This document shows, piece after piece, positions 20,144-30,913 of a DNA stretch of 64,000 bases. The position numbers and the translations under genes are program-made. The notes below the pieces were generated by a model. That model ran no database searches. It had not been told where the DNA came from and was given only the letters and a program-made list of their open reading frames with translations. How positions within the stretch are numbered: position 1 is the first letter of the stretch; each line of letters begins with the position of its first letter. Source of the DNA: Paramicrosporidium saccamoebae (lineage: Eukaryota; Rozellomycota); contig MTSL01000137.1 in NCBI GenBank assembly GCA_002794465.1, positions 1-64,000 on the forward strand. The letters run 5' to 3'.

Positions 20144-21733
20144 TTAAGATGAGTCCAAGTCCGAGTATGAAGAGTTTGATTCGTAGCTCGCAGATCTGCC
20201 ATTTTCAGCTTCCTCACACCACTGATAGGAACTGTCCACCATTCTCCTAATGTCTTTTGGTGTCAAGCTTCCCAATATACACAGAGACTTTAGTTCGGTT
20301 TCGAGCATATCAGACAGTGTTGAATTACCCGGAAAAAGCTCGGTGGCCCAAACTTTCCATTTATTGGGCGTCTTCTTCGTCGGAAACATGAAAGAAAACC
20401 CCAGCTTTTCCTTCTCTAGTATTAGATACGGCCATGACTGCAATATTTGAATAACTTCATCTACTCCAAGAGCTTTCCCTCCATATATCAAGCTCTTAAC
20501 ATTGTCGATTATGGCGCGTCCAATGGGTTTCCCTTGAAAAGTCCAGTTTAAGGGTAAAAGTTGGTTTTCACTAATAACTTCAGAGACAGCGAGCATATCA
20601 TCAGCGTCGAACAAACGTTTATAGACATGAAAAGGCGATTTGCGCAACCAAGTTTGGCGACAAGTTTCAGGAGGCATCAGGCTCATCGGTATGAAGCTAG
20701 GTGGTGTTATTGCAACTAATCGATCCACGAAAGCTTTACAAGCAACGGCACATTCGGCAATCAAATCTCCCATTGTCCAGTTGTACAGGCCGTCTTTCGG
20801 GACAAATTCAGCAACCCAACAGAGCATAGTTGAATCCTTCTCTTCATACCAGTCATCCATTCCCGCCGATACCATCAATTCCCAGTAGCTCCGATCGGTC
20901 CTGCCGCTATAATTCGATTGCAGTGTGTCCCAACACGTGTATAACGGCTCACCATCACGATCATGGATAAAGTCTTGTATAGATTCCTTGGCGCCTTCAG
21001 ACATCAATGTAAGCATTGGTGCTCCCTCTACAGTCATACGGCCCACCAGTTGATCCAAACGGGACAGTTCTCGTAGCTTGGAAAAAAGTGTAGTAAGCAA
21101 CCTTTCGCCTTTTCCCGCACGACCCAAGCGGCCCATCACGTCTGAAGTGATATTTTCAAGTCCAAACATCTCAAAAATCCGAAGTGCCATGTCCTCAGTT
21201 GGATTTGGCCCAAGTAACTCGTCTATCCAATCAAACGACTGCATATTTTCAGCCTGTGTGGCCATAGCGTGTTCCATAATCTGCCATCGGATGATTTTAT
21301 CAGGTGGGAGCTCAAGCGGCTCATCGAAAATGTTGCCATAGTATTTTAGCTTTTTGGATAGAAAGAACGCGTCAGTCCAGTCGGGATTGGCAAAGACCAT
21401 GTCGGCAGAGAAAATAGTATCATGGAGAGTCTTGTCAGACACGTAACTCAGGAGGGCGGCGCTCCGTTCCTCAGTCTCTTGAGCTACGTAAAGATAGTGA
21501 TAGTCGTGATCTAGAAGTCTTAGAACTTGTGCCGCTCGGTAGAGGTTGGCTTGGTCCACAGTGAATGAACGAAATATAGCCTGTATCTGGCCCTTTGAAC
21601 ACTTTTGTAGCAACTCATCTGGGGTCACGTGTATTACGAACGCACCACTATTTGCGCAACACAGAAGCCAGAGCAGGATTTTGTAGCACCACATTCCCTG
21701 GTCAAAACAGTTGCGAAGGTTCCTAATAACCAT
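20144..21733 (-). CDS. Secreted WPYL/LPLNW-family protein, member A
   Basis: I do not recognise this from any known family. From ATG 21733 it is 529 residues; a start at 21694 (MWCYKILLWLLCCANSGA) would leave a perfect signal peptide. Signs shared with members B, C and D are: FVIHVTPDELL then IQAIFRSFTVD (about residues 32-60), TWLRKSP (about 361), LPLNWTFQG (about 393), SWPYL (about 433), and LTPKDIRRMVDSS (about 490). There are several N-glycosylation sequons and a Cys-rich N-terminus. It is intronless. It is followed by B, about 60-75% identical by eye, so the pair is a recent tandem duplication. Confidence 0.8.
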   Translation of the reverse strand: MVIRNLRNCFDQGMWCYKILLWLLCCANSGAFVIHVTPDELLQKCSKGQIQAIFRSFTVDQANLYRAAQVLRLLDHDYHYLYVAQETEERSAALLSYVSDKTLHDTIFSADMVFANPDWTDAFFLSKKLKYYGNIFDEPLELPPDKIIRWQIMEHAMATQAENMQSFDWIDELLGPNPTEDMALRIFEMFGLENITSDVMGRLGRAGKGERLLTTLFSKLRELSRLDQLVGRMTVEGAPMLTLMSEGAKESIQDFIHDRDGEPLYTCWDTLQSNYSGRTDRSYWELMVSAGMDDWYEEKDSTMLCWVAEFVPKDGLYNWTMGDLIAECAVACKAFVDRLVAITPPSFIPMSLMPPETCRQTWLRKSPFHVYKRLFDADDMLAVSEVISENQLLPLNWTFQGKPIGRAIIDNVKSLIYGGKALGVDEVIQILQSWPYLILEKEKLGFSFMFPTKKTPNKWKVWATELFPGNSTLSDMLETELKSLCILGSLTPKDIRRMVDSSYQWCEEAENGRSASYESNSSYSDLDSS

Positions 21734-21775
21734 TCTAATACATGATTTACTGGGTGCTGCACACAATGTTCAAGT

Positions 21776-22084
21776 AAAGACCCCGTTAAACAGTATCCAC
21801 TTGTCGCATAGTGGGGATAATACTACAGACGGGCAGGGGAGGTTGTTCACTGCTAATCCTAGAATAGTATGGATGCACATGCCGCGTAGTGGGGATGATG
21901 CCATGACCCAAGTCATGCGGAAACCTGTTCATTGCTAATTCTAGAATAATATGGATACACATCTCGCTGTCCTTAGATAGCCAGCAAAGCGATCCACTCT
22001 AGCACTCAAATACCCAGCAACTAGGTCTTCTCCAAACTAGGGAATTATCTTCAATACCCAACTAATCAATCCTCTACGTCACAC
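21776..22084 (-). repeat. Dispersed repeat family 1, copy 2 (inverted)
   Basis: It fills the gap between family members A and B. It begins with GTTAAACAGTATC (21785-21797), continues with two GTAGTGGGGAT blocks and two ATTCTAGAATA/ATCCTAGAATA blocks, and ends with AATCAATCCTCTACGTCAC. On the minus strand the order of blocks is that of copy 1. Confidence 0.7.
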
Positions 22085-22198
22085 ATATATAGGCGTGCTA
22101 TCCCACATCAAGCTACTTAGTAGATTACGTGATGCCCTTTATTTAGTGGGTTAGGGCGAGGATAAGGGCGGGGGTAAAGGTGAGGAGGAGGGGCTTGA

Positions 22199-23748
22199 TT
22201 AGTAGATTGTAGATGTGACGTGATCGGCTTCCTCGCACCACTGGTAGGAACTGTCCACCATTCTCCTAACGTCTTTTGGTGTCAAGCTTCCCGATATACC
22301 CAAGGATTTTAGCTCGGCTCTGAGTACATGGACTGCTGCCAAATTGTTCGATGAGAGCCTGGTGGCCCACACATGCCATTTCTTGGGTGTCTCCGCCGTG
22401 GGAAATATAAGTGAGAAATCCAATTTTTCCTTCTCTCGTATTAGATACGGCCATGACTGCAGCATCTGAACAACTTCATCTACTCTAAGAGTCCCCTCTC
22501 CATCTATCAGGCTCTTAGCATTGTCGATTATAGCGCGTCCAATGGGTTTCCCTTGAAAGGTCCAGTTCAAAGGTAGAATTCTTGCTTCGCTGATAGCTCT
22601 AGAAACAGTAAGCATGTCCTCAATGTCAATGAGATATGTATCAATATAAAAAGGCGATTCCAATAACCAAGTCTGGCGACAATCTTCAAGAGGCACTAGG
22701 CTTAGTGGTTTAAAAGTGGACGGTGTTATCGCGACTAGTCGATTCACGAAATCCTCACAAGCATTTCCACATTCGGAAATCAACTCTGGCATTGCCCAGT
22801 TGTACAGCCCGTCTTTCGGGATCAATTCAGCAACCCAACAGAGCATCTCTCGGTCCCTATCTTCACGCCAGGCCCGCAAAGCCATCTTTGCCATCAAACT
22901 CCAATAAGACCGATCGCTGCTCTTGTTGTAATTCCTAATCAGTGTATCCCAACACTCGTCTAACGCCATATTAAGATTGCGGACAAATGTCTTCTTCAGT
23001 ACTTGTGCGCCTTCAGAGGCGAGTGTATCTTCAGGCACTTCCGTTGTAGTTATGAGGCCTACTATTCGATCAAACATGGGTAGCTCTTGTAGCTTAGAAA
23101 AATATGCATTAAGCACCTTTTCACCTTGACCCACACGGACCAAGAGGTACATTAATTCTGGAGTGACATTTTGAAGCTCAAACATTTCAAAGATCTGAAG
23201 CGCCATGTCCTCAGTTGGATTCGGTCCAAGTAATTCGTTTATCCAAGCAAACGACTGCATATTTTCAGCCTGTGTGGCCATAGCGTGTTCCATAATCTGN
23301 NNNNNNNNNCTTTATCAGGTGGGAGCTCAAGCGGCTCATCGAAAATGTTGCCATAGTATTCTAGTTTTTTGGATAGAAAGAACGCGTCAGTCCAGTCGGG
23401 ATTGGCAAAGACCATGTCGGCAGAGAAAATAGTATCATGGAGAGTCTTGTCAGACGCGTAACTCAGAAGGGCGGCGCTCCGTTCGGCGGTTTCCCGAGCC
23501 ACGTAGATATAGGAATAGTTGTATGTTGGAAACCTTAGAATCTGTGCCATTTTGTAAAGGTTTGCCCGATCCACAGTAAATGAGTGAAATATATCGTATA
23601 TCTGCTTGCTTGAACACTTTTGTAGCAGCTCATCTGGACTCACGTGTATTACCAACGCACCACTATTTGCGCAGCACAGAAACCACAACAGGATTTTGTA
23701 ACACCACATCCCCTGGCCAAGGCAGTGGCAAGGGCTCATAACCGCCAT
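22199..23748 (-). CDS. Secreted WPYL/LPLNW-family protein, member B (crosses an assembly gap)
   Basis: This is the tandem paralogue of member A, close over its whole length including the residues before the signal peptide (MWCYKILLWFLCCANSGA). Motifs are FVIHV-like LVIHVSPDELL, YDIFHSFTVD, CRQTWLLESPF, LPLNWTFQG, SWPYL and LTPKDVRRMVDSSYQWCEE. Ten N at 23300-23309 interrupt it. Compared with A the gap is one base short (A has 12 bases where B has 11), so the frame jumps there only because the gap size is nominal. I treat it as one intact gene of about 515 residues. ATG could be 23748, 23739 or 23709. Confidence 0.75.
23300..23309. other. Assembly gap (10 N)
   Basis: Ten unresolved bases within family member B, at a position where member A reads uninterrupted. 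Confidence 0.99.
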
Positions 23749-23904
23749 TCTAATATATGATTTATTGCGCGCCGCACTATAAACGTGCTTTTGAGTAGCA
23801 AGAATATATTTATTAATTATCAATTATTGATTAGGAATGAAAGGTCTATGATGTGGGAGGGTACCCACTTATAATGGGTGGACCCAATCCAGGCTCGTCA
23901 TATA

Positions 23905-24142
23905 AGTGTCGCGTAGTGGAGATAATATCACGGACTTTGTCAGGCGGGAAGAGACGAGATGGGTCGAGAAGAGAACTTATTCAGTTAATCCAACGACCCT
24001 TTTATAGTCTCACAGATCACGTAACAGTCCTCAGATGGTGAAGATACAGATTTCATTATCCTTCATTGATTGTTCCGATTATCTCTTATCCAAACTAGGG
24101 AACCATCCTCAAATACTCAACTAATCAGTCTTATACGTCACA
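23905..24142 (-). repeat. Dispersed repeat family 1, copy 3 (inverted)
   Basis: It starts GTGTCGCGTAGTGGAGAT, runs through GGCGGGAAGAG and TTATAGTCTCACAGATCACG, and ends ACTCAACTAATCAGTCTTATACGTCACAC. It is more diverged than copy 2 and shares the TATAGTCTC block with copy 5. Confidence 0.6.
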
Positions 24143-24296
24143 CAAAAAATCACATGCTTTAATGCAACATTCACTCATCAACAGACCCTTTAGTGAAATC
24201 CCTGGCTCGTAGCTATGCCATCTCACAGCGTCACATTAAGAAATAAATTTACCGTTAAGCAACGAGGTCCACTGCAAATCCCAGTTTCTATACTTG

Positions 24297-24860
24297 ATGG
24301 AGGAATGGGAGGGACAGTTGGCTCAATTATGGAAATGCACCAATGAGGCATTTTTCGTGTCGCCAGCATTGTCTCAGAGCTACTGTCGTCGAATGATGAG
24401 GATAGTGACTGACAACGAGCTTCAGTTAGGCAACGCATTTTACTGGAATGCATGTAGCCACTGTGGAATGCTATGGTTTCCAGGAATAAGTGTCGACACA
24501 CAGCTATTGCCATGTAAAGAGCTGAGAGATTTTGCTAAGAAGAACGAGTGTATTTTCATGTCTCAGGCCATGAGATTGGATGACTGTCCAAGGAGGAAGG
24601 ATTGTATAAACTTGGACTTTATTGTGTACGATTGTCGGGCTTGTGGAATCAAGAGCGTGTTCGACGGTCACCCCTACAAATGTAAAAAAATGACCCGCCC
24701 GGTGTCTGTTCCAAATGCGCCCGCTGCGCCAGTATCACAGGGCGATAAACGCAAGTTGGCGCAGCTTCAAAAGATGTTGCAAAGATCCAAACCGGAGACC
24801 AAGCCAACCGCTCTAGATGCATTCCTAAATGGTTTGGATCCCAAGTTGACTAAAAAATAG
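24297..24860 (+). CDS. Zinc-ribbon protein, possibly an RNase P/MRP Rpr2/Snm1-like subunit
   Basis: The 187-residue product has two Cys pairs typical of a zinc ribbon: CSHCGMLWFPG (about residues 53-63) and CRACG about 60 residues later. A basic, Ala/Pro-rich tail with a coiled segment KRKLAQLQKMLQRSKPE follows. The pattern C-x2-C, then WFPG, then a long loop and C-x2-C recalls the Rpr2/Rpp21/Snm1 family, in which the first pair is followed by a PG turn. I see no decisive identity, so this could be another zinc-ribbon RNA-binding protein. I start at ATG 24297. Confidence 0.45.
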   Translation: MEEWEGQLAQLWKCTNEAFFVSPALSQSYCRRMMRIVTDNELQLGNAFYWNACSHCGMLWFPGISVDTQLLPCKELRDFAKKNECIFMSQAMRLDDCPRRKDCINLDFIVYDCRACGIKSVFDGHPYKCKKMTRPVSVPNAPAAPVSQGDKRKLAQLQKMLQRSKPETKPTALDAFLNGLDPKLTKK

Positions 24861-25081
24861 TTTCATTGTAGAATTGGCTGGAACTCTATGTCTGGACAAT
24901 CAGTGGGAACAATGAGATTGGCGCGAGCGTGTAAATCGGCTCTGTACTGTGGCTTTATCAACCGCACACATTCGCTCTGCTGTACTCGTCCCACCTCTTA
25001 CTGCGCTATACGATAGCATCAGACTCGGATAATTCTCACATATACAAACCCACAAATATTATTTTCTTTACGTTTCTTAAT

Positions 25082-28033
25082 ATGACCTGGAATCAGGGCG
25101 CCCGTCCTCAGTCGATTGAAATTCCAGTTAGGGACAGCAACGAGGTGGTAGAAGTCTTTCTAGACGACCTCCCTGTTGACCCGTCTGAAATAAAGGCCAT
25201 TCTCTGCGAAGAGGGTGCACCGGTCCCACTCTTTCTGCATTTCGCAATCGAGTATTATTATCAGAAAAAGTTTGAAGAATTCCAGTACCTACTTCGAGCG
25301 GGATTGGCTGAATGCACGGCACGGAATGAACGTCAAGAAGATGTGTCGCTGTTGACTGCACTTTCTGCCTTCAATATAGCCTTGGTTCTGGGGATACATC
25401 CAAGTAGCAGTCCAGAGGCTAAGCTCTATGAGGAGGCCACTGCATTGTTGAATGAAGCAGAGCGGTATGGACAGGGCGAGACGGGAGTATTGTTGAGAAA
25501 GGGACTGTTGCTGTTGGCGCAGAAAAACTTGAAGATGGCAGAGTATCCGTTAAAAACTGTCCTGAGCCGTGAACCTGACAATATTGCTGCCATTGTGGCT
25601 GCTGGATGCTGTTCGTATTTGGGGGGAGACTGGAAATCGGCTTTGGTCTCGTTTCAGAACGTGCTTAAAAAGCTCCCTTCTTGCCCCGAGACGGTTCGTC
25701 TGGCAGTGGGCCAGTGTATGCTAAAGCTTGGCAACGAAAAATCAGCCGAGGCTGCATTTGAACGGGTGTTGGCCATGAATCCAGGAAATGTGCCGGCATT
25801 GGTTGCATTGGCAGTCTTGAGCTTGAATCGTGGTGCCACTGCCAAGGGAATGCAGCTCCTCAAACAGGCCTACGACATTGACAAGCAAAACCCGATCGTC
25901 CTGTTTCACCTGGCAAATCACTTTTTCTTCAAAAAAGACTTGGTCAAAGCAATGTCACTGGCCCAATCTGCTCAACAGAACTCGGGGAAGAGCGAAGAGA
26001 GGCTGGCATATTCTCTATATATGATTGGAAAGATTCATCATGCACAAAGCAATTTTGACGCCTCATTTACGTGCTTCTCCGAGGCGGTGAAACTTGATCC
26101 AAAGTTGGTACTTGCACAACTTGGACTCGGACAAATGTATTTACAGCGTGGGGATTTTTCGTCTGCAACAGATTGTTTCGAACGCGTTGTTGAGCTTCAA
26201 AAGGCCTCGGGAAAGGAGATTAAAGACGCCGAGTTCTGGGCAATGATGGGATCGACCTGTTTGGGCGATGAGAAGCGGACGCAAACGGCAGAAGTTTTTT
26301 TGAAAAAGGCCGCTGCCCTGGGTGCTCGTTCCTTTGACCTGTTTATCGCCTTGGCATCCCTGTACGAGACACGCGATCCTGTCGAAGCATCTAGATACTA
26401 CAAAGATGCACTCGCTATTGATCCCACCCGCTTCAATGCTAATGCCCAACTGGGCAATAACTATGCTGTGATGCTCCATATGACAGGCTCCCTGGAGGAG
26501 GCGTTGAACATTTTACAGATATCATCAGGTCTGTCTCTTGGAGGTGACCTGCATGGAATCTGTAGATTTAATGAAGCAAGAATATTGGAAGACATGGGAC
26601 AATTTAACGAGGCCGAATCCATTTACAAAGAACTCGTCACCGCGGACCCAAATGACGTGGTTGTGCACCTTAGGTTGGGGATTATTTGCTCTCGGCTTGG
26701 GCAGCACGGCGAGGCCGCTGAGCACTATAAAGAGGCCATTGGCATTGAAGAGACCAACATTGACGCTTGGGTGCTGCTTGCTTCCAATCATCTTCGAGTC
26801 AAGGCGCTTACTCCCGCAAGAAAGGGATTTGAGCGCATCCTGAAGCAATTTGACCGCCATGACCCATTCTCCCTCGTTGCTCTAGGCATTATATATGTCG
26901 AGATTGGACGCCATGAAGCAAAGAGAGACGACCCACTTCGACGTGCACTCGAGTTCTTTATCAAGGCGCTGCAGATTGACTCCAAGAACTTTGTGGCAGC
27001 TAATGGAGTGGGAGTTGTCCTGGCTGAACTTGGCAAATTTAAGGAGGCCAAGGAAATTTTCCTACAGGTTAAGCAGGCTGCGCCATCATTTATGGATGCC
27101 TCGCTCAATCTCGCCCATTGTTTTGTCGAACTAGGCCAGTTTGGCGCAGCTATTCATGCTTACGAGGGGCTATTGGAAAGGCTACACGGGCCCAAAAAGG
27201 CAGGAATGTTGCTCTTTTTGGCAAGAGCTTATTATGCTCAAGCCAAGGCGGACCGGGAACTTGCCGCCTTTGAGGCGTCTATTAAACAGCTAGAAACGGC
27301 AATGGCCCTGCTGCCAGAGGATGCCCCCATCAAGTTTAATATTGCATTGTGTCAACAGGAATATGTTGCTGCCATGGCAAAGAAGGGAATTACAGAGGAT
27401 GACTCTGATCGTGCGATTGCAATGATTGGAAAAGCCAATACAGCTTTTCAGGAGCTGTCGGGGTTGACTGAGAACAAGTCGCTTGATCAATCCATGATAG
27501 CGCAACGCCTCAAATACTGCTCCTCATTGGCCCATTCAATTGAAACCAAAGTGGACACTCTTCGTCACACACTCCACGACCGCCAAGCCAAGTTACATGC
27601 CGTCCAACAACAACGTGCGGAACAGCAGGCTAGCGAAGCGGCACGGCGACAAGCCGACGAAGAATCTCGGCTCCGTGAACAGGAACGAAATGAAGAGATT
27701 CGGAAAGAACTGGCGGCCAAATTCAAATCCACAGAAGAACGGGTGCGGGCTGCGGGGAGTGACGAAGAGGATGGTGGAGAGACAAGGCGAAAGAGAAGCG
27801 GCGAAGGCGACGACAGAGAAGGAAGACGGAAGAAGAGCGGTGAAGGCGACGACAGAGAAGGAAAACGGAGGAAAAGTGATATAAAACGACCAAAGAAGCT
27901 CGAGAAGATCATGACAGATGAGGAGAACAGTGGAGAGGATGAGGTAACGGTAGTGAGAAAATCATTACGAAGAACCGCCCTATCCAAAGATTTGATTTCC
28001 GACTCTGATTCTGAACATAATGCCGATAAATAA
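25082..28033 (+). CDS. CTR9: CTR9, TPR subunit of the PAF1 transcription elongation complex
   Basis: CTR9 is the scaffold of the Paf1 complex, which travels with RNA polymerase II and promotes histone H2B ubiquitination. The 983-residue protein begins with the typical IEIPVRDSNEVVEV segment. It then has about 16 tetratricopeptide repeats (for example ALGIIYVEIGRHEAKRDD and GVGVVLAELGKFKEA) and ends with a coiled coil and an acidic/Lys-Arg/Ser-rich tail (DSDSEHN). In the tail are two near-identical 15-residue units, RKRSGEGDDREG and RKKSGEGDDREG. It is intronless, and the stop codon lies inside an AATAAA. Confidence 0.95.
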   Translation: MTWNQGARPQSIEIPVRDSNEVVEVFLDDLPVDPSEIKAILCEEGAPVPLFLHFAIEYYYQKKFEEFQYLLRAGLAECTARNERQEDVSLLTALSAFNIALVLGIHPSSSPEAKLYEEATALLNEAERYGQGETGVLLRKGLLLLAQKNLKMAEYPLKTVLSREPDNIAAIVAAGCCSYLGGDWKSALVSFQNVLKKLPSCPETVRLAVGQCMLKLGNEKSAEAAFERVLAMNPGNVPALVALAVLSLNRGATAKGMQLLKQAYDIDKQNPIVLFHLANHFFFKKDLVKAMSLAQSAQQNSGKSEERLAYSLYMIGKIHHAQSNFDASFTCFSEAVKLDPKLVLAQLGLGQMYLQRGDFSSATDCFERVVELQKASGKEIKDAEFWAMMGSTCLGDEKRTQTAEVFLKKAAALGARSFDLFIALASLYETRDPVEASRYYKDALAIDPTRFNANAQLGNNYAVMLHMTGSLEEALNILQISSGLSLGGDLHGICRFNEARILEDMGQFNEAESIYKELVTADPNDVVVHLRLGIICSRLGQHGEAAEHYKEAIGIEETNIDAWVLLASNHLRVKALTPARKGFERILKQFDRHDPFSLVALGIIYVEIGRHEAKRDDPLRRALEFFIKALQIDSKNFVAANGVGVVLAELGKFKEAKEIFLQVKQAAPSFMDASLNLAHCFVELGQFGAAIHAYEGLLERLHGPKKAGMLLFLARAYYAQAKADRELAAFEASIKQLETAMALLPEDAPIKFNIALCQQEYVAAMAKKGITEDDSDRAIAMIGKANTAFQELSGLTENKSLDQSMIAQRLKYCSSLAHSIETKVDTLRHTLHDRQAKLHAVQQQRAEQQASEAARRQADEESRLREQERNEEIRKELAAKFKSTEERVRAAGSDEEDGGETRRKRSGEGDDREGRRKKSGEGDDREGKRRKSDIKRPKKLEKIMTDEENSGEDEVTVVRKSLRRTALSKDLISDSDSEHNADK

Positions 28034-28034
28034 A
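28029..28034 (+). terminator. AATAAA overlapping the CTR9 stop codon
   Basis: Stop TAA at 28031-28033 is part of AATAAA. The next 640 bp, up to the secreted protein at 28680, hold no gene that I can support. Confidence 0.5.
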
Positions 28035-28679
28035 TCCCGATGCATGATTGGACTCTACGATTATATGCCAATTCCCAACGCTCTACAGTTGGTTGTCCTG
28101 ACAACCACGATGACGTGGATCAGCTAGACTTTCAGGGGGGTGCTGGTATGAAAGTGTCTAGAATGACTTTGTATCATGCTTTATTATCTTTGCTAACAAA
28201 GTTGTCCGTAAGCAAAGCTGCGGCTCTTGCTTAGCTCGCTTCCAGGGACGACGCCCACTGTCACGCCGGTAAATACCTTTCCCAGCTGCCCTTGCATCTC
28301 TCTCGTGACGACCCTCACATTTTCCATTGCCGGGCATCGGCGCAATCCACGAGTTGCATGTTCTTCGCCCTCAGTCATCCGTGTCTTCCAATGCAGAATG
28401 TACTAATTATAGCATTTCTGCCAACCAATTAAAATTGGCCAATGACCAACGTTGTTACTTGAAAGCAATGTCCAATTTATCACAATAAGAGTGAAGGGAA
28501 CTATATCTACAAGTTTTACAGCGTGTGAGTTTTCATGCTTACAAGCCCAACCTTTATGGACGGATCGACAACCCTTAGTGAAGGAGCTTTACTACAAACT
28601 TTGCGGAACGACCAGATTAAACCATTTTATTTAAAATTTGTCACAAATGCATGCTGCACGCGACAGGGGGTCCCTTATC

Positions 28680-29537
28680 ATGCAGTTTTTAACGCTAGTA
28701 AGTATTTTTCTCGCTGTAGGTGCGTGTTCTATTGGTGCTAGGAATCATCTCCTAAACCAAGTGAATGCCCGGATCGAAGTGCGCAGAGCCAACAATATCC
28801 GTCTATTCGAAGAACAATACAATGCCCATCAGTCGTTGCCTGACCTAGAGTCTGAGCTCTCATGGGAGTTTATTATTCACGGAGCGGATCCAGTTAATGT
28901 CTGTGGAGAGTTTGCCGGTAGTGCATTCTTCGTAGGCAATATTCAGACAAACCTTAGTATCGCTGTGGAGAACAACTACTTGGGTACTCTACGGTGTCTA
29001 CAAACGGTATGGATCAGTGAATGGAACAACGATGCTCTTGCACACTATTTCCTGGCCTTGTCATACTATAGCGAGTGGTATGACGAGGATCTTTGGATGC
29101 GCAATTGGCTCGTAGCTAACTGTAAAAGGTACGTACGGGCTATCTACGCCGCGGGCAACCAGCGGCTCCTGGGCGACGTTCTTTCAAAAAAGCTTCCTAC
29201 TAGACTTGCCGATCAAGGACATCTTCCAGGTGTACATCCACGAAATTTTGACTTACAAGCGCCGAATATATTCGACGATGATGCCGTCGGTACCGTCCAG
29301 TTCTTCCTTGCCAATGGGGTGACCCTTGCCCGTTTGGAAGAACTTGCGTGCACCTATTACCAAAATCTAACTAGAAATGGCGTCTCCAGAATTCTCAAAT
29401 TACTACTTTCCAGCGAGGTGACGCCGGAATTCAGATCAAAGTTTGTGGAACTGTCCGGCGCGGAGGGCCCCTTGGACGTTTTCCTGCTGGCGTACGAATC
29501 TTGGAACATGCTTCCAGCCCATATGGACCTTGCTTAA
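28680..29537 (+). CDS. Secreted protein, unrecognised
   Basis: I start at ATG 28680, which opens a signal peptide (MQFLTLVSIFLAVGACSIGA); an earlier ATG at 28647 would hide it. The 285-residue product has helical, Leu-rich parts after a Trp/Tyr-rich middle (WISEWNNDALAHYFLALSYY). I see none of the WPYL/LPLNW motifs of the neighbouring secreted family, though a distant relation cannot be excluded. Four or more Cys lie in the mature part. It is flanked by non-coding, repeat-rich DNA on both sides. Confidence 0.6.
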   Translation: MQFLTLVSIFLAVGACSIGARNHLLNQVNARIEVRRANNIRLFEEQYNAHQSLPDLESELSWEFIIHGADPVNVCGEFAGSAFFVGNIQTNLSIAVENNYLGTLRCLQTVWISEWNNDALAHYFLALSYYSEWYDEDLWMRNWLVANCKRYVRAIYAAGNQRLLGDVLSKKLPTRLADQGHLPGVHPRNFDLQAPNIFDDDAVGTVQFFLANGVTLARLEELACTYYQNLTRNGVSRILKLLLSSEVTPEFRSKFVELSGAEGPLDVFLLAYESWNMLPAHMDLA

Positions 29538-29832
29538 TGCGTTAATCCAACATTGCAATGGATTGCAATTAAGAATAGCGATAGAATCATTAGAAGTAAA
29601 ATGAACTTTAATGGCCAAGGTTGTGTGATTGAGTTTTGCTGTCGCATTGTTGACTTTGCGTATGATCGAGGACAATGAATCCAGTGTGCATCTGTAGACT
29701 ATTTATTATCAATTCTCTCGTATGCGGTACATTCGCAGCAGATGATCCAACTTAACTCAACGCCACATTGGATTTCATACGACCATGGCAGTACAAGTAA
29801 AGATTTTACGGCTAGAGTGCCTTTGATATAAG

Positions 29833-30063
29833 TGTGACGTAGAGGTAGAGGATTGATTAGTTGGCTATGTGACGTAGAGGCAGAGGATTGGTTAGTCGGG
29901 TATTTGACGTAGAGGGTTGATTAGTTGCTGGGTATTTGGGGACAGTAAGACATGTATACATACTATTTATCCCCACTACGCGACATGTGCATCCATACTA
30001 TTATAGAATTAGCAGTGAACAACCTCCCTTCCCGTCCATACTATTTATCCCCCACTACGCGAC
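29833..30063 (+). repeat. Dispersed repeat family 1, copy 4
   Basis: Three GTGACGTAGAGG-type blocks in tandem (29833-29920) are followed by two TACTATTTATCCCC-CTACGCGACAT blocks (about 29960-29990 and 30035-30063), separated by AGAATTAGCAGTGAACAACC. It lies in an 870-bp stretch without a gene between two secreted-protein genes. Confidence 0.7.
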
Positions 30064-30120
30064 ATAAGGGCGATTATTGCACACCCTAAGATAGAGCTAG
30101 TTTATTAAATATTCTTCGTC

Positions 30121-30184
30121 ATTTATATGATGAATTCTTTGATCTGAATATGCTTTAAATAGAAATTATCACCTCTTACACGTG
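30121..30184. repeat. Dispersed repeat family 2, copy 2
   Basis: TGATGAATTCTTTGATCTG, then TGCTTTAAATAGAAATTATC and ACCTCTTACACG match the block order of copies at 15968 and 30914. Confidence 0.5.
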
Positions 30185-30409
30185 TAACAGTACCGATTCG
30201 AGATAAAACTACCTGTGCCAGCGGGCATTGGCAATGTGATTCGGCGGAACCTTTGCATATTATCAAATTAGAACACCCAGTGGGTCCTTCCCCGTCGCCC
30301 TTATGCAGGTTAACGCGAGTTGTTTGTTAAAGTAACCAGTATAAGGGAATTCCTCCTATAAAACAATAAAGTAATAAACTGGATCAGCTGATCTATCACA
30401 GGCCCTGGC

Positions 30410-30808
30410 ATGCGCATCTTGACGCTGTTCTTTCTGACGGCTTGCTGTTCAAGAGTCGATGACTGCGATTCAAGGCTGAAGGCATTACCGCCGCGAAGCA
30501 TGTATGTGCCTATTCACGAACTGCTTCAGAGTGCCACTAAGAATACTTCCCGAGATAACATGACTACTTCGTCCAATCTGATACTTTCATATGCGCAGGG
30601 TATGCGGGGCCGTCTCCAGAATGTCGATGAGGCAGTGTTAGCCATACGTGCATTCTACGAATGCCGAGACCGCTATCCAGAAGACTTGGGGACACTATTA
30701 AAGGACCTGCCCATGTTTGTAGAGAGCGACATGTTTCGTGACATTCAAACTGTTCTTGGGCAGGAGGAGACGGTTGTAACCTGGTTCAATAAAATTTGTC
30801 CCGCATGA
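30410..30808 (+). CDS. Small secreted protein, unrecognised
   Basis: 132 residues from ATG 30410, with a short signal peptide (MRILTLFFLTACCSRV). The mature part is about 115 residues, with one NTS sequon and few Cys. A helical middle (NLILSYAQGMRGRL) and a C-terminal half rich in acidic residues (YPEDLGTLLKDLP) follow. I find no known domain. It lies between two dispersed repeat copies in the second accessory island. Confidence 0.55.
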   Translation: MRILTLFFLTACCSRVDDCDSRLKALPPRSMYVPIHELLQSATKNTSRDNMTTSSNLILSYAQGMRGRLQNVDEAVLAIRAFYECRDRYPEDLGTLLKDLPMFVESDMFRDIQTVLGQEETVVTWFNKICPA

Positions 30809-30913
30809 TAGATGTAAGGGAAATATGGCTTGTGTATGAATCGAAATAGCTAGTGCGATATAGGGACTACTATCGCACATGCTTAACAAGGGCCAGTGAT
30901 TGAATCTCATCCG

